A DNA stretch of 64,000 nt from Bacillus sp. FJAT-27916 (GCF_001183965.1 NZ_LFZV01000001.1:1873861-1937860); one strand, 5' to 3'; positions 43,259 through 53,334 are shown, numbered from the stretch's first letter. Numbers and translations: made by a program. Notes: generated by a model from the sequence alone, not told the origin.

Positions 43259-45412
43259 ATGTTATGTGAAAAATGCCAAAAAAATCAAGCAACTGTTCAA
43301 ATGCAGCTCCGTATTAATGGTCATCAGGAAAATCACCATTTGTGCTCTTCTTGCTATAAAGAAGAACGACAAAAGCTGGGAACAAAGATGAATGGATTAA
43401 ATATGAATGCGATGAATCCATTTTCCTTCAACCCATTTTCAAATGATTTCAATCAAGGCGGCTTTCAAATGCCTGGTCAGGAACAGCGAGCACAAGAACC
43501 GCCTCAAACCGTTCAAGGCGGCAGAGGAGGGGGATTGCTTGACCAATATGGCCGTAATCTGACACAGAATGCTAAAGCAGGTCTCATTGACCCAGTCATT
43601 GGCCGTGATAAAGAAGTAAAGCGTGTCATTGAGATCTTAAATAGACGTACGAAAAATAACCCCGTACTAATTGGTGAGCCTGGTGTAGGTAAAACAGCCA
43701 TTGCCGAAGGATTGGCACTGAAGATAGCAGAGGGCAATGTGCCGGCGAAATTGAAAACGAAGGAAGTTTATTTGTTGGATGTTGCCTCACTCGTCTCCAA
43801 TACAGGAATCCGCGGGCAATTTGAAGAGAGAATGAAACAGCTGATTTCCGAGCTTCAATCACGAAAGAACATCATCTTATTCATTGATGAAATTCACCAG
43901 CTTGTCGGGGCTGGGTCAGCCGAAGGATCCATGGATGCAGGAAATATTCTGAAACCGGCATTGGCCCGCGGTGAAATGCAGCTTGTCGGTGCGACAACAT
44001 TGAATGAGTATCGTCAAATCGAGAAGGACGGAGCATTAGAGCGTCGTTTCCAGCCTGTGCAGGTTGATGAGCCTACTACCGAGGAAGCGCTTCGCATTCT
44101 CAAAGGATTAAAGGAACGGTATGAATCCTATCATCATGTGGAATACAAGGACGATGCCCTAGTGGCAGCGGTAGAGCTTTCCCATCGCTATATCCAGGAT
44201 CGTTTCCTTCCAGATAAGGCCATTGACTTGATGGATGAAGCCGGTTCAAGATTGAACTTGACTATCGAGGGTGTCGAGGAAGAAACCGCTCAAAAACGTT
44301 TGGCTGAAATTCACAAAGAGAAAGAAGAGGCACTTCGAAATGAAGCCTATGAACAAGCAGCTAAACTTCGTGATGAAGAAGAAAAATTAGAAAAAATGCT
44401 CCAAGATGGGACTGGAGAAAAACCGGTCGTTACCGTCGATCATATCCAAAGTATTATCGAAGAGAAGACCGGTATCCCAGTCGGCAAGCTTCAAGAGGAT
44501 GAAGCCAAGCGCATGAACAATCTTGAAGCCGAGCTTAAAAAGAAGGTCATTGGTCAAAAAGAAGCCGTCGAGAAAGTGGCAAAAGCCGTCCGCCGCAGCC
44601 GTGCAGGCTTGAAAGCAAAGAACAGACCAATCGGCTCCTTCTTATTCGTAGGACCAACTGGCGTAGGTAAAACCGAGCTTTCTAAAGCATTGGCAGAGGA
44701 ACTCTTTGGTACAAAAGATTCAATGATACGCCTCGATATGAGTGAATATATGGAAAAACACAGCGTGTCTAAATTGATTGGTTCTCCTCCAGGCTATGTC
44801 GGCCACGAAGAAGCCGGTCAATTAACTGAGAAGGTACGTCGTAAACCATATAGCATCATCCTCTTAGATGAAATTGAAAAAGCTCATCCAGATGTGATGC
44901 ATATGTTCCTGCAAATCCTTGAGGACGGCCGTTTAACAGACAGTCAAGGACATACCGTTAACTTTAAAGATACTGTAATCATCATGACCAGCAATGCCGG
45001 CGTGATGGATAAAGTGAATAAAGTAGGATTTGAGGCAGATTCCGTACAGGAGGAAGTCAATATTCTGCAGCAGCTTAGCCAATACTTTAAGCCTGAGTTC
45101 TTAAACAGGCTCGACAATATCATTCAGTTCGAGTCCTTAAGTAAAGAAGACTTACTTCAAATCGTCGATCTTATGCTTGATGAGCTTGACGGAATGCTCA
45201 AAGAGGAAGGATTAACACTTGAAGTGACAGATGAAGTGAAAGCGAAATTGGCTGAATTGGGATATAATCCAGCATTCGGTGCCCGTCCATTGCGCAGAGT
45301 AATCCAAGAAAGATTGGAAGATGCCATTGCAGATTCTATCTTTGACCACCCTGAGGTTAAAGCCTTCAAGGCGGTACTTGAGGATGATACAATCAAAATC
45401 ATGAAAGCTTAA
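43259..45412 (+). CDS. clpE: ATP-dependent Clp protease ATP-binding subunit ClpE
   Basis: Hsp100 unfoldase of 717 residues that feeds ClpP and disperses CtsR after heat shock. The ClpE-specific N-terminal zinc finger has [12 protein letters not shown] and [11 protein letters not shown]. First AAA+ domain: [13 protein letters not shown] near residue 137. A UVR-like coiled middle segment contains [25 protein letters not shown]. Second AAA+ domain: [13 protein letters not shown] near residue 468, with [13 protein letters not shown]. The start at 43259 follows GGAGGAGGAG; an in-frame ATG at 43241 precedes the ribosome site. Its promoter carries CtsR boxes and it ends in a strong terminator. Confidence 0.97.
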   Translation: MLCEKCQKNQATVQMQLRINGHQENHHLCSSCYKEERQKLGTKMNGLNMNAMNPFSFNPFSNDFNQGGFQMPGQEQRAQEPPQTVQGGRGGGLLDQYGRNLTQNAKAGLIDPVIGRDKEVKRVIEILNRRTKNNPVLIGEPGVGKTAIAEGLALKIAEGNVPAKLKTKEVYLLDVASLVSNTGIRGQFEERMKQLISELQSRKNIILFIDEIHQLVGAGSAEGSMDAGNILKPALARGEMQLVGATTLNEYRQIEKDGALERRFQPVQVDEPTTEEALRILKGLKERYESYHHVEYKDDALVAAVELSHRYIQDRFLPDKAIDLMDEAGSRLNLTIEGVEEETAQKRLAEIHKEKEEALRNEAYEQAAKLRDEEEKLEKMLQDGTGEKPVVTVDHIQSIIEEKTGIPVGKLQEDEAKRMNNLEAELKKKVIGQKEAVEKVAKAVRRSRAGLKAKNRPIGSFLFVGPTGVGKTELSKALAEELFGTKDSMIRLDMSEYMEKHSVSKLIGSPPGYVGHEEAGQLTEKVRRKPYSIILLDEIEKAHPDVMHMFLQILEDGRLTDSQGHTVNFKDTVIIMTSNAGVMDKVNKVGFEADSVQEEVNILQQLSQYFKPEFLNRLDNIIQFESLSKEDLLQIVDLMLDELDGMLKEEGLTLEVTDEVKAKLAELGYNPAFGARPLRRVIQERLEDAIADSIFDHPEVKAFKAVLEDDTIKIMKA

Positions 45413-45423
45413 TAAAGAGAATT

Positions 45424-45459
45424 AACCCCTTGCCATAGAATGGCAAGGGGTTTTTTTAT
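45424..45459 (+). terminator. terminator of clpE
   Basis: AACCCCTTGCCAT and ATGGCAAGGGGTT form a 13-bp stem with a three-base loop and a T run. Confidence 0.95.
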
Positions 45460-45571
45460 GTATTGGGATGTAGATATTTGTCGAAATAAAAATGAAATAA
45501 ATGAAAGGATTTGGTAATGTTGTCACGAATTTGTAATATGTAAGAAATACAGAAAGAGGAAGGGAGAAACA

Positions 45572-48500
45572 ATGAAGAAGCTAATCGCCGTTATGGCAGC
45601 TGGCATGTTAACGATGTCAGCTGCAGGGGGGACTTATGCGGCAGGTTTTGGGAAATCATCACTTGACCGGTCAGTCCAAGCAAATTTAGAATTGCCGCAG
45701 AAGAAAACGGGGCAAAAACATGAGGAGTATTTGCAGGAGGACACACTCATTGTTAAATACTCGGGAAAGATCAGTCACTTATACCGGGCAAAGGATGTCT
45801 CTTTTAAAAAGGATTATAGCGCGCTTGGCTACAGTGTCATTAAATTCAAAAAAACAAGTGCAGCACGTGAAGCTCTTGCCAAACTAAGCAAGGCTGGGAA
45901 TGTGCAGTCTGTCAGTCCAGGAGTGAAATTCAAATTATCATCGGTCAAGACAGACCCAAAAGTGAGCAAGCAGTACTTCAACAAATTATTAAACCTGCCG
46001 GCTGCTCAGAAATTAGCCGGTAAGAATAAAGTATCTGTTGCAGTTATTGATACTGGGATAGATAAAAACCATCCTGAATTAAAGAACAAGATTAAATCAA
46101 GCTATAATGCCATCAATCCAATTAATGCGCCTATGGCTGATAACCATGGGACACATGTTGCAGGGATTATTGCAGGGGAGAAGAATAACGGGGTTGGGGG
46201 ATACGGCATTAATCCACAGTCCGATCTTATTTCCATTGATGTCTTTAACCGTGATTTCTTTACGACGGATTATACGGTAGCTGAAGGAATCCTCCAAGCG
46301 ATCAAAAAGAAAGTCAAGGTTATCAATATGAGTCTTGGTTCTTATTATAGCTCGCCAATCATGGAGGCCGCTGTAGAAAAGGCTCGGAAGGCTGGAATAG
46401 TCATGGTAGCGGCAGCAGGGAATGAAGGTGGGGATTATCCTCAATATCCGGCATCCTATGCAGGAGTTATTAGTGTTGGTGCTGTCGATAAGAATAAAAC
46501 GTTGACCGAATACTCCTCTTATGGAGTTTCGACTGATTTAGTTGCACCTGGGGATAATATTTATGCTCCGACTTACTCACTCGAGAAGAAATCAACCTTT
46601 GAAGCATTGAGCGGAACATCTATGGCAACTCCAATGGTGACAGGAACAGTCTCACTTTTGTTATCAAAATATCCAAGCCTAAACGCTGCACAAGTCGAAT
46701 ATATTCTGAAGAAGACTGCCACAGATCTTGGCGCAAAAGGATTCGATGCCAAGTATGGGTATGGCATGGTCAACCCAGTAGCCGCATTGAAGTTTAAGAA
46801 AAAAGATATTCCTTCCCTTTCTGTTGAGGCATGGAATAAAGACACTATCCTGAAGAAGGCCAAAACCTTCAGCGGAGCAAAATACACGTCCAAACGGGTC
46901 TTTACAAAGCCATTAGATCAGCATTGGGTCAAGAAAACCGTTAAAAAAGGGGAAACCTATCAAATTAATCTAAAGGAATCAAAGGTTTTTGATTCCCAGC
47001 TGTATGTCAATGTTTATTCAAAGGATGGCAAAAAACAAAAGGTAAAGCTAATTAACGATGTAAAGGAAGGAAAGACAGAAGGCTATTATTTCACTGCTCC
47101 GTATGACGGGACACTGGCTATTGGGGTCAAGGATATCTCGGGCAACTATGATGTAAAAGGCAGCAAGCTGTCTGAGTATGAATTATCCGTTAAGAAAACA
47201 AGCCCTAAAGCGGATGAATCAACAATAGACACACCTATCGCAATTGGCAGCTTACCATACAGCACCAAAAATAAAGGTATGTATCTCCTCGGTAAAAACG
47301 GAGATGATGATTTCTACCAATTCACAACGGGGAATAAGCCTGAGATGATTAAGCTCGAGCTGGCTGCTCAGCCAGGAAGCGATGTCAGTATTCAAGTGTT
47401 TGCAGATTATAAAGATGAAGAAGAGGAATACGAGGACGGAGCAGAGACAGAAAACGGAACGGAAATGGATGAAGAGGAAGGCGAGTTTGATGGGGAGGAT
47501 GGGAGCGAGCTCATTCTTGAAATCAATAACGGAGGCATTGGCGAAAGCGAATCAGATGTACTGGAAGCAGACCCGAATACAACCTACACAATTCAGGTAT
47601 CCAATCGTTATGAATCAATGAGTTTTGATTTCTTTTTCATTATGTTCTCAGATTCTGGGGAGTATGAAGGATCCTCTTCTTTAATTCAAGGCACTGTTCC
47701 GCAAAATGCCGATCCATATGAGTTTAAGGTGACAAAGATTTCTATGCCGGCTGATGAAGATGGAATCACGAATATCTTTGAGTTCATTTCGGAGGAAGAA
47801 TATGAGACTTCTCCTGATGATGGTCTCATAATTGATGTGCTTGATGAGATGGCAAAGCCATATAAACTGACAAACAAGCAATCAGGCTATCTCCAATCGA
47901 GGGGTGATACTGATTGGTATCGTTTCACTGCAACAAAGACAGGGGTCTATGCCTTTGATTTTGGCAAGGCTAATCATTTGGCACAGGCTTATCAAATCGG
48001 TAAATATCAGGATCAAGATACAGGTAAGAAACTGAGATATCTTGATATGATTGGATTTAACATTGATTTCCTATCTAGTAATCTCTCCAACAAGATGTAT
48101 TTATCACTAGAGAAAGGTGAGACGTATTATTTAAATCTCACAATGGATGATTGGAACGGACGATACAGCGAAAAGCCGTACTCCTTTACATCCAAGTTCC
48201 TAGCGGCTCCTTCCGATAAATATGAGAATAATAATGACATTTCTAAAATCAAGAAGCTGCCGGCTATGAAATTCCAAGGCGATTTCGGCAAAAATTTTGA
48301 TGAAGAATTCTTCTATTACCAGCCGAAAACATCAGGTGCTTATACGATGACACTTGACCAATCAAGTCCGAAAACAAAGGGACTCCCAAAACAAATTAAA
48401 AGTCCTGTTGATGCCTATATTTTGATTTACGAAGATAAAAATAAGAACAAAAAACTGGACTATAAAGAACAGGAATCCCCGAATATCATTCCATTTGGAA

Positions 48501-49000
48501 TGGGGTCTCAATACCTTGATAAGAACAAGACGTATTTCATCCATATTGCAGCTGACTACTATTACGTGCCGTTTAGCTTAATCCAATATACATTTGAGAT
48601 GAAGCTGTTAAATCATAAGGATGAGGATGCAGGTTCTGTGATCAAAAAGAATGTTCCATCCAAGCCAATAAGCATGAAAAACACATCCTCCGGCAGATGG
48701 GAAAAATCAGGACGAATCAATATTTACAACCAGAAGAAGGCAGATGAGGATTGGTATAAGATTAATTTCAACAAGAATTTCGAAGGACAGATTCTTTTAG
48801 AGGGCGGTAAGGAGCTTGATGGTAAGATTGAAGTCTATCAAAAGGGCAAAAAGGTAGCGGGCTCTGATCGCTATGGCCAAAATGATACGGAAACCCTGCC
48901 AATCAAACTGAAAAAAGGCACCTATTATATTAAAGTCACAGATGCCTATGGAGCTGCCTCCATCACTCCATACACCTTAAAGGTGAAGAAAACAAAGTAG
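45572..49000 (+). CDS. giant secreted S8 family (subtilisin-like) serine protease
   Basis: Extracellular protease of 1142 residues. A signal peptide (MKKLIAVMAAGMLTMSAAGG) is followed by an inhibitor I9-type propeptide (residues 50 to 130, LIVKYSGKISHLYRAKD). The catalytic domain runs to about residue 410, with Asp in VAVIDTGIDKNHPEL, His in DNHGTHVAGIIAGE and Ser in LSGTSMATPMVTG. The remaining 700 residues hold several PPC-like beta units, each with a D-W/F-Y motif (DDDFYQFTTG, GDTDWYRFTATKTG, KADEDWYKINF). They also contain a very acidic insert (residues 610 to 650) and an EF-hand-like loop DKNKNKKLDYKE, so calcium dependence is likely. GGAAGGGAG precedes the ATG. There is no cell-wall anchor motif. 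Confidence 0.93.
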   Translation: MKKLIAVMAAGMLTMSAAGGTYAAGFGKSSLDRSVQANLELPQKKTGQKHEEYLQEDTLIVKYSGKISHLYRAKDVSFKKDYSALGYSVIKFKKTSAAREALAKLSKAGNVQSVSPGVKFKLSSVKTDPKVSKQYFNKLLNLPAAQKLAGKNKVSVAVIDTGIDKNHPELKNKIKSSYNAINPINAPMADNHGTHVAGIIAGEKNNGVGGYGINPQSDLISIDVFNRDFFTTDYTVAEGILQAIKKKVKVINMSLGSYYSSPIMEAAVEKARKAGIVMVAAAGNEGGDYPQYPASYAGVISVGAVDKNKTLTEYSSYGVSTDLVAPGDNIYAPTYSLEKKSTFEALSGTSMATPMVTGTVSLLLSKYPSLNAAQVEYILKKTATDLGAKGFDAKYGYGMVNPVAALKFKKKDIPSLSVEAWNKDTILKKAKTFSGAKYTSKRVFTKPLDQHWVKKTVKKGETYQINLKESKVFDSQLYVNVYSKDGKKQKVKLINDVKEGKTEGYYFTAPYDGTLAIGVKDISGNYDVKGSKLSEYELSVKKTSPKADESTIDTPIAIGSLPYSTKNKGMYLLGKNGDDDFYQFTTGNKPEMIKLELAAQPGSDVSIQVFADYKDEEEEYEDGAETENGTEMDEEEGEFDGEDGSELILEINNGGIGESESDVLEADPNTTYTIQVSNRYESMSFDFFFIMFSDSGEYEGSSSLIQGTVPQNADPYEFKVTKISMPADEDGITNIFEFISEEEYETSPDDGLIIDVLDEMAKPYKLTNKQSGYLQSRGDTDWYRFTATKTGVYAFDFGKANHLAQAYQIGKYQDQDTGKKLRYLDMIGFNIDFLSSNLSNKMYLSLEKGETYYLNLTMDDWNGRYSEKPYSFTSKFLAAPSDKYENNNDISKIKKLPAMKFQGDFGKNFDEEFFYYQPKTSGAYTMTLDQSSPKTKGLPKQIKSPVDAYILIYEDKNKNKKLDYKEQESPNIIPFGMGSQYLDKNKTYFIHIAADYYYVPFSLIQYTFEMKLLNHKDEDAGSVIKKNVPSKPISMKNTSSGRWEKSGRINIYNQKKADEDWYKINFNKNFEGQILLEGGKELDGKIEVYQKGKKVAGSDRYGQNDTETLPIKLKKGTYYIKVTDAYGAASITPYTLKVKKTK

Positions 49001-49084
49001 GGGACATTGCAGTGAATAATAAGGGGCTAAATCTCTATGAGGTTTAGCTCTTTATTTTGAAAAATATTGTAAAGGCAGTGAGAT

Positions 49085-49375
49085 ATGAATATATTCATCA
49101 TCTTCTTTTCTCTTGTCGTTTCTGTATATGTGTCTGTTTTAATGCTGAAGAGAAACCATAAAAAATGGAGGGCATTATTGATTGCATTAGGAGTAAATAC
49201 AGTATTATTAACAGCTATAACGTGGATTTTATTTATTTATAATGATGAAGCGAGATTGTTTGGTATCGGTCAAACAAATCTGTTGGAACTTATTTTTTCT
49301 ATCCCCATCATTACGTGGGTGAACTTTCTGATTCTTGAATTGGTTAAGCAGAAAAGGATAGGCATAACGAAGTAA
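49085..49375 (+). CDS. small three-helix membrane protein
   Basis: Hypothetical protein of 96 residues with three hydrophobic helices (IFIIFFSLVVSVYVSVLML, LIALGVNTVLLTAITWILFIY, LIFSIPIITWVNFLILEL) separated by short basic or acidic loops. I do not recognise the family. A weak ribosome site (AAGGCAGTGAG) precedes the ATG. It follows the protease gene after an 84-base gap holding a weak hairpin (GGCTAAA/TTTAGCT near 49025), so it could be partly read from that transcript. It lies upstream of the sigma-W promoter and outside that operon. Confidence 0.6.
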   Translation: MNIFIIFFSLVVSVYVSVLMLKRNHKKWRALLIALGVNTVLLTAITWILFIYNDEARLFGIGQTNLLELIFSIPIITWVNFLILELVKQKRIGITK

Positions 49376-49472
49376 ATGAGCGTTTTTATATGCCTATTTT
49401 CACAGGAAACGAGTTTATCTATTTCTCATTCTTAAGAGTGGGTCTTTTGATGTGGGATTAATTTCTAAAATT

Positions 49473-49498
49473 TGAAACTTTTTAAAAATTCATCCGTA
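49473..49498 (+). promoter_or_regulatory. sigma-W promoter of pspA-yuaF-floT
   Basis: TGAAAC at 49473 and CGTA at 49495 are separated by exactly 16 bases, a perfect match to the Bacillus sigma-W consensus. It lies 37 bases before the pspA start. Confidence 0.9.
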
Positions 49499-49534
49499 AA
49501 ATAAGGTAAGATTATAAAGAGGGAGGATGATGAG

Positions 49535-50200
49535 ATGTTTGAATTTTTTAAGCGAATGAAGACGATTGTTAATTCAGAGCTGTATGCCTTGATTGAGAAG
49601 GCTGAAGATCCAATCAAAATGGCCGACCAATATTTAAGGGAAATGAAAGCAGAGATTGATGAGGCGGAACGGACAACCGCTAAAGTCATGGCTGAAGAGA
49701 AATTGGCTAAGAGAAAGGTCGAGGATCTTAAGACATTGATTGAGAAACGAAATACCCAAGCATTAGAAGCACTGAAGGAGGGGAAAGAAGAGCTTGCTAA
49801 GCAGGCTATTCAGCATAAGCTTGATCTTGGGGCAGAGCTTGCTTCCATGCAGAATCTCCAAAACCAAGCAACCCAAAATGTCCAATTGCTTCAAGAAAAG
49901 CTTCGGGAAATGTCGGCTGATTACCGTGAACTGCTGATTAAGCGAGATTCCTTGAAAACAAGGGCACTAGCTGCAAAAGCGCAAACCGCGATCAATCGTT
50001 CACTACAGACTGACACAAAGTCCTCTTCAAAGGAAGGCTTCTTGCGAATGGAAGAAAAGGTTCTAGAATACGAGGCTCTTGCAGAGGTAAGTGAGGAACT
50101 GAGAAATACCCAAGCTGATATTGACCGTGAATTTAAAAAAATGGAATCTGACAGGTTGATAGAAGCAGAATTGAAGGCTTTGCGCGATACGCTGAATTAA
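49535..50200 (+). CDS. pspA: PspA/IM30 family phage-shock-like protein
   Basis: Peripheral membrane-stabilising protein of 221 residues, almost wholly coiled coil. The N-terminal FEFFKRMKTIVNSELYALIEKAEDPIKMADQYLREM is the amphipathic helix and PspA signature, followed by long helices (ERTTAKVMAEEKLAKRKVEDLKTLIEKRN). It is of the PspA/LiaH type that forms ESCRT-III-like assemblies on stressed membranes. GAGGGAGGATGATG precedes the ATG. It is first in a sigma-W-controlled operon with yuaF and floT, which places it with membrane-fluidity and envelope-stress functions. Confidence 0.93.
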   Translation: MFEFFKRMKTIVNSELYALIEKAEDPIKMADQYLREMKAEIDEAERTTAKVMAEEKLAKRKVEDLKTLIEKRNTQALEALKEGKEELAKQAIQHKLDLGAELASMQNLQNQATQNVQLLQEKLREMSADYRELLIKRDSLKTRALAAKAQTAINRSLQTDTKSSSKEGFLRMEEKVLEYEALAEVSEELRNTQADIDREFKKMESDRLIEAELKALRDTLN

Positions 50201-50246
50201 GATTTTTCATTAAAAGGATTTTACGGGAAATAGAGAGGTGTAGTCC

Positions 50247-50768
50247 ATGGTTAACACTTTGCAGGATTTTTTCTTATATGGCGTTATCATCAGTACGGCT
50301 TTGACCTTCATATTAGTCCTTTTTAATGATTTATTTGATGGACTTTTATTACCTCCATTTTTGAATCCTGTTCTGGTTCTCGCATTCTTTTCCATATTTT
50401 GTGGCATCGGTTACTTGTTTATTGCCTTTACTTCTATGTCACCTCTTCTTGCCACAATTTTTTCTGCCATTATCTCATTTATGATTGTTGCGTTTATTCA
50501 TGTGTTTATTCTAGTTCCAGTCTCGACTGCACAAGAATCCTTGGTAATCACGGAGGAGGCTTTGAAGGGACGGCTTGGGAAAGTTATCATCTCCGTTCCA
50601 GAGGATGGATTCGGAGAAGTGCTCATCACGAGTAATAGCGGATCCTTTTCGAAGCCGGCTGTAAGCTTTGAGAAGGAACCCATTCCAGCTGATGCTGAGG
50701 TGCTGATCATTGATATACAAAATGGGGTTTTATATGTGAGCCCTTATGAAAATTCTAATTTAGGATAG
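50247..50768 (+). CDS. yuaF: NfeD-like membrane protein YuaF
   Basis: Membrane partner of flotillin, 173 residues (B. subtilis YuaF is about the same length). Three N-terminal helices (FFLYGVIISTALTFILVLF, FLNPVLVLAFFSIFCGIGYLFIAF, LLATIFSAIISFMIVAFIHVFIL) precede a cytoplasmic OB-fold NfeD domain from about residue 105 (LKGRLGKVIISVPEDGFGEVLITSNSG and LIIDIQNGVLYVSPYENSN). GAGGTGTAG lies ahead of the ATG. It is co-transcribed with pspA upstream and floT downstream. Confidence 0.92.
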   Translation: MVNTLQDFFLYGVIISTALTFILVLFNDLFDGLLLPPFLNPVLVLAFFSIFCGIGYLFIAFTSMSPLLATIFSAIISFMIVAFIHVFILVPVSTAQESLVITEEALKGRLGKVIISVPEDGFGEVLITSNSGSFSKPAVSFEKEPIPADAEVLIIDIQNGVLYVSPYENSNLG

Positions 50769-50778
50769 GGGATTGAAT

Positions 50779-52314
50779 ATGACATTAATCTATATCGGTA
50801 TAGGAATTATTGCTGTATTACTTTTAAGTTTTCTTGGCGTTTTCGTTACAAAATATAAGACGGCAGGGCCCGATGAAGCGCTGATTGTAACAGGCAGCTT
50901 CCTCGGCAGTAAAAATGTACATATTGATGAGTCAGGGAACCGAATCAAGATTGTACGCGGCGGCGGAACATTCGTGCTGCCTGTATTCCAGCAATCTGAG
51001 CCGCTCAGCCTATTATCAAGCAAGCTTGAGGTTTCCACTCCGGAAGTATATACCGAACAAGGCGTGCCGGTTATGGCTGATGGTGTCTCGATTATCAAAA
51101 TCGGCAATACCATCTCAGAGATTGCCACAGCGGCTGAGCAATTCCTCGGCAAGACGAAAGAGGACAGGGAGCTCGAGGCAAGGGAAGTACTTGAAGGGCA
51201 TCTGCGCTCTATCCTTGGTTCAATGACAGTAGAGGAGATTTACAAGAACCGAGAGAAATTTTCTCAGGAGGTTCAGCGTGTCGCCTCACAAGACTTGGCG
51301 AAAATGGGACTTGTGATTGTTTCCTTTACGATTAAGGATGTACGGGATAAGAATGGCTACTTAGAATCACTTGGTAAACCGCGTATCGCGCAAGTAAAGA
51401 GAGATGCAGATATTGCCACAGCTGAAGCGGACAAAGAAACACGGATTAAACGAGCAGAAGCGGCGAAGGAAGCAACAAAGGCCGAACTAGAAAGAGCAAC
51501 AGAAATTGCGGAAGCAGAAAAGGTCAATCAATTGAAGATTGCGGAGTTCCGCCGCGAGCAGGACAGCGCGAAGGCAAAGGCCGATCAGGCGTATGATCTT
51601 GAAACAGCTCGCTCCAAGCAAGAGGTCACAGAGCAGCAAATGCAAATCAAAATCGTTGAACGTCAAAAGCAGATTGAGCTTGAGGAAAAGGAAATCCTGC
51701 GTCGTGAAAAGCAATATGATTCCGAAGTGAAGAAGAAAGCGGATGCGGACCGTTATGCTGTTGAGCAGGCAGCCTCCGCAGAAAAAACGAAGCAGCTGAC
51801 TGAAGCGGACGCAAATCAATACCGGATTGAGGCGATGGCGAAAGCAGACGCTGAACGCATTCGTTTGGATGGATTGGCGAAGGCCGAAGCCCAAAGAGCA
51901 CAAGGTGTCAGTGAAGCTGAAATTATCCGACTTAAAGGGGTTGCCGAGGCGGAAGCGAAACAGAAAATTGCCGAGGCCTTTGAACAATTCGGTCAGGCAG
52001 CCGTCATGGACATGATTTTGAAAATGCTTCCTGAATATGCGAAGGAAGTGGCAAAACCGCTCAGCAGTATTGACAAGATTACCATTGTTGACACAGGCAG
52101 CGGCAGCGGAGCAACAAGCGGTGCTAATAAGGTCACTGGCTATGCCACGAATTTAATGGCTACCCTCCAAGAATCTTTGAAAGCCTCCTCTGGTATTGAT
52201 GTAAAGGAATTACTGGAAAGCTTTGCTGGCAAGAATGCGGTAGCAGCCCCTAGAGTTAATTTGGAAGAGGAGCTGTTAAAGGGAGATTTGCCTGAAGTGA
52301 AAGGATTGGACTGA
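50779..52314 (+). CDS. floT: flotillin-like protein FloT (YuaG)
   Basis: Flotillin of 511 residues that organises membrane microdomains. An N-terminal membrane hairpin (LIYIGIGIIAVLLLSFLGVFV) is followed by the SPFH/PHB domain (residues 25 to 210) with KYKTAGPDEALIVTGSFLG, GGGTFVLPVFQQSEPLSLL and a VQRVASQDLAKMGLVIVSFT segment. A long EA-repeat coiled coil runs from residues 210 to 400, and the C terminus resembles B. subtilis YuaG (ANKVTGYATNLMATLQESLK). The start at ATG 50779 follows AGGGG; a TTG two codons upstream is less likely. It is the last gene of the sigma-W operon; the YuaI acetyltransferase gene found next in B. subtilis is absent. Confidence 0.96.
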   Translation: MTLIYIGIGIIAVLLLSFLGVFVTKYKTAGPDEALIVTGSFLGSKNVHIDESGNRIKIVRGGGTFVLPVFQQSEPLSLLSSKLEVSTPEVYTEQGVPVMADGVSIIKIGNTISEIATAAEQFLGKTKEDRELEAREVLEGHLRSILGSMTVEEIYKNREKFSQEVQRVASQDLAKMGLVIVSFTIKDVRDKNGYLESLGKPRIAQVKRDADIATAEADKETRIKRAEAAKEATKAELERATEIAEAEKVNQLKIAEFRREQDSAKAKADQAYDLETARSKQEVTEQQMQIKIVERQKQIELEEKEILRREKQYDSEVKKKADADRYAVEQAASAEKTKQLTEADANQYRIEAMAKADAERIRLDGLAKAEAQRAQGVSEAEIIRLKGVAEAEAKQKIAEAFEQFGQAAVMDMILKMLPEYAKEVAKPLSSIDKITIVDTGSGSGATSGANKVTGYATNLMATLQESLKASSGIDVKELLESFAGKNAVAAPRVNLEEELLKGDLPEVKGLD

Positions 52315-52331
52315 TAAAAAAGTATCCTGAA

Positions 52332-52369
52332 AACAAGGCTGACGCATTTTGTCAGCCTTGTTTTTTTGA
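52332..52369 (+). terminator. terminator of pspA-yuaF-floT
   Basis: AACAAGGCTGAC and GTCAGCCTTGTT form a perfect 12-bp stem followed by T. Confidence 0.93.
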
Positions 52370-52382
52370 CTGATTAAGCCTT

Positions 52383-52865
52383 TTACTCGGCATAAATTCC
52401 TTTGTGAAGATGAATTTCTTTAACAATCGGCTGTGAGAAAGAAAGAATATCTATCTGATGCCATATATCCAGGAACCCATAATGAATGACTTTTTCGTTG
52501 AAATGTTCTTTAAAGGGGATGCTTTTATTGATCATGTCATAATAAAGTGATTGAGAATAAATGCGAAATGAGTCCCCTTCAAACATATCATCCTCAGAAC
52601 ACAGAGCCATGCCGACCATATCCCCAATAACAGAAAAGGTAATATAGGTTGGGAAGGTGATTTCGTACGTTTGGATAAACCGTCTATTTTCATCCGCATA
52701 TGGATTAATATGTGCCATGGAATCTGGATCCAATTCTCTGTGTGCAAGGATTTTAAAAGGGTATGGACTTTTACTGGGAGTAAAATATTCAATATGAAAT
52801 TGTTCATTCATGGTCAATAAGTTTTTGTAGTTTAAGGTTGATTTATTAGGCTGGTTCAACACCAA
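52383..52865 (-). CDS. hypothetical protein, 160 residues
   Basis: Cytoplasmic protein that I do not recognise. It is aromatic-rich and mainly beta-like in appearance (FRIYSQSLYYDMINKSIPF, HYGFLDIWHQIDILSFSQPIVKEIHLH). It has no signal peptide or membrane helix. The TTG at 52865 is favoured by AAAGGAG eight bases ahead on the minus strand. An in-frame ATG at 52811 would give a 142-residue form. It converges on the floT terminator and is divergent from proBA. Confidence 0.6.
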   Translation of the reverse strand: MVLNQPNKSTLNYKNLLTMNEQFHIEYFTPSKSPYPFKILAHRELDPDSMAHINPYADENRRFIQTYEITFPTYITFSVIGDMVGMALCSEDDMFEGDSFRIYSQSLYYDMINKSIPFKEHFNEKVIHYGFLDIWHQIDILSFSQPIVKEIHLHKGIYAE

Positions 52866-53005
52866 ATCGTCAACTCCTTTATGGAAATATCTTTTATAGA
52901 ATATTGTTCGGGGTTATCTTGCTTTTTCCTCTTTCATTCACTTGTTTATTTTTATTGACAAGATTCTGTTGCAAAATGTAACGAAGAAAAAATCCTTTAA
53001 ATCTG

Positions 53006-53034
53006 TTGACATTTCCAACACAACTTTCCATAAT
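53006..53034 (+). promoter_or_regulatory. sigma-A promoter of proBA
   Basis: TTGACA and CATAAT are exactly 17 bases apart, just ahead of the T-box leader. Confidence 0.85.
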
Positions 53035-53044
53035 AAGAAGAAAT

Positions 53045-53308
53045 ATTATCCGAACGTTAACGGAGGATTAGTAACCTTGACGTAAGACCATTCGTTTGAA
53101 AGAGAGCGGGATTCACAGGCTGAAAGATCCTGCATGCTTGGTCTGACGGGGTGAACCTGCCTCCCGAGTCCCTTTAATCCAGGGCGCTTTTAGAGCGTTA
53201 ACATAAATGAGCGGAATGCTGGTGACAGCATTCAAGTTAGGTGGTACCACGGAAATGAAGCCCTTTTCGTCCTTTCAATTAGATTGGATAGAAGAGGGCT
53301 TTTTTCTA
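53045..53308 (+). ncRNA. T-box leader of proBA (proline specifier)
   Basis: The conserved T-box sequence TAGGTGGTACCACGGAAA is at 53238-53255, preceded by specifier-stem elements. CCT at 53156-53158 within GTGAACCTGCC is the likely proline specifier codon. The terminator pairs AAGCCCTTTTC (53258 onward) with GAAGAGGGCTT (ending near 53301) before a T run. Uncharged tRNA-Pro would stabilise the antiterminator and switch on proline synthesis, as for B. subtilis proBA. Confidence 0.93.
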
Positions 53309-53334
53309 TTCAGCCAAAAAAAGGAGTCATTCAT

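Noticed and set aside
51487..51987. Minus-strand 166-codon Leu/Phe-rich frame inside floT
   Set aside because: Antisense of the EA-rich coiled coil naturally gives Leu/Phe-rich open frames; no start signals.
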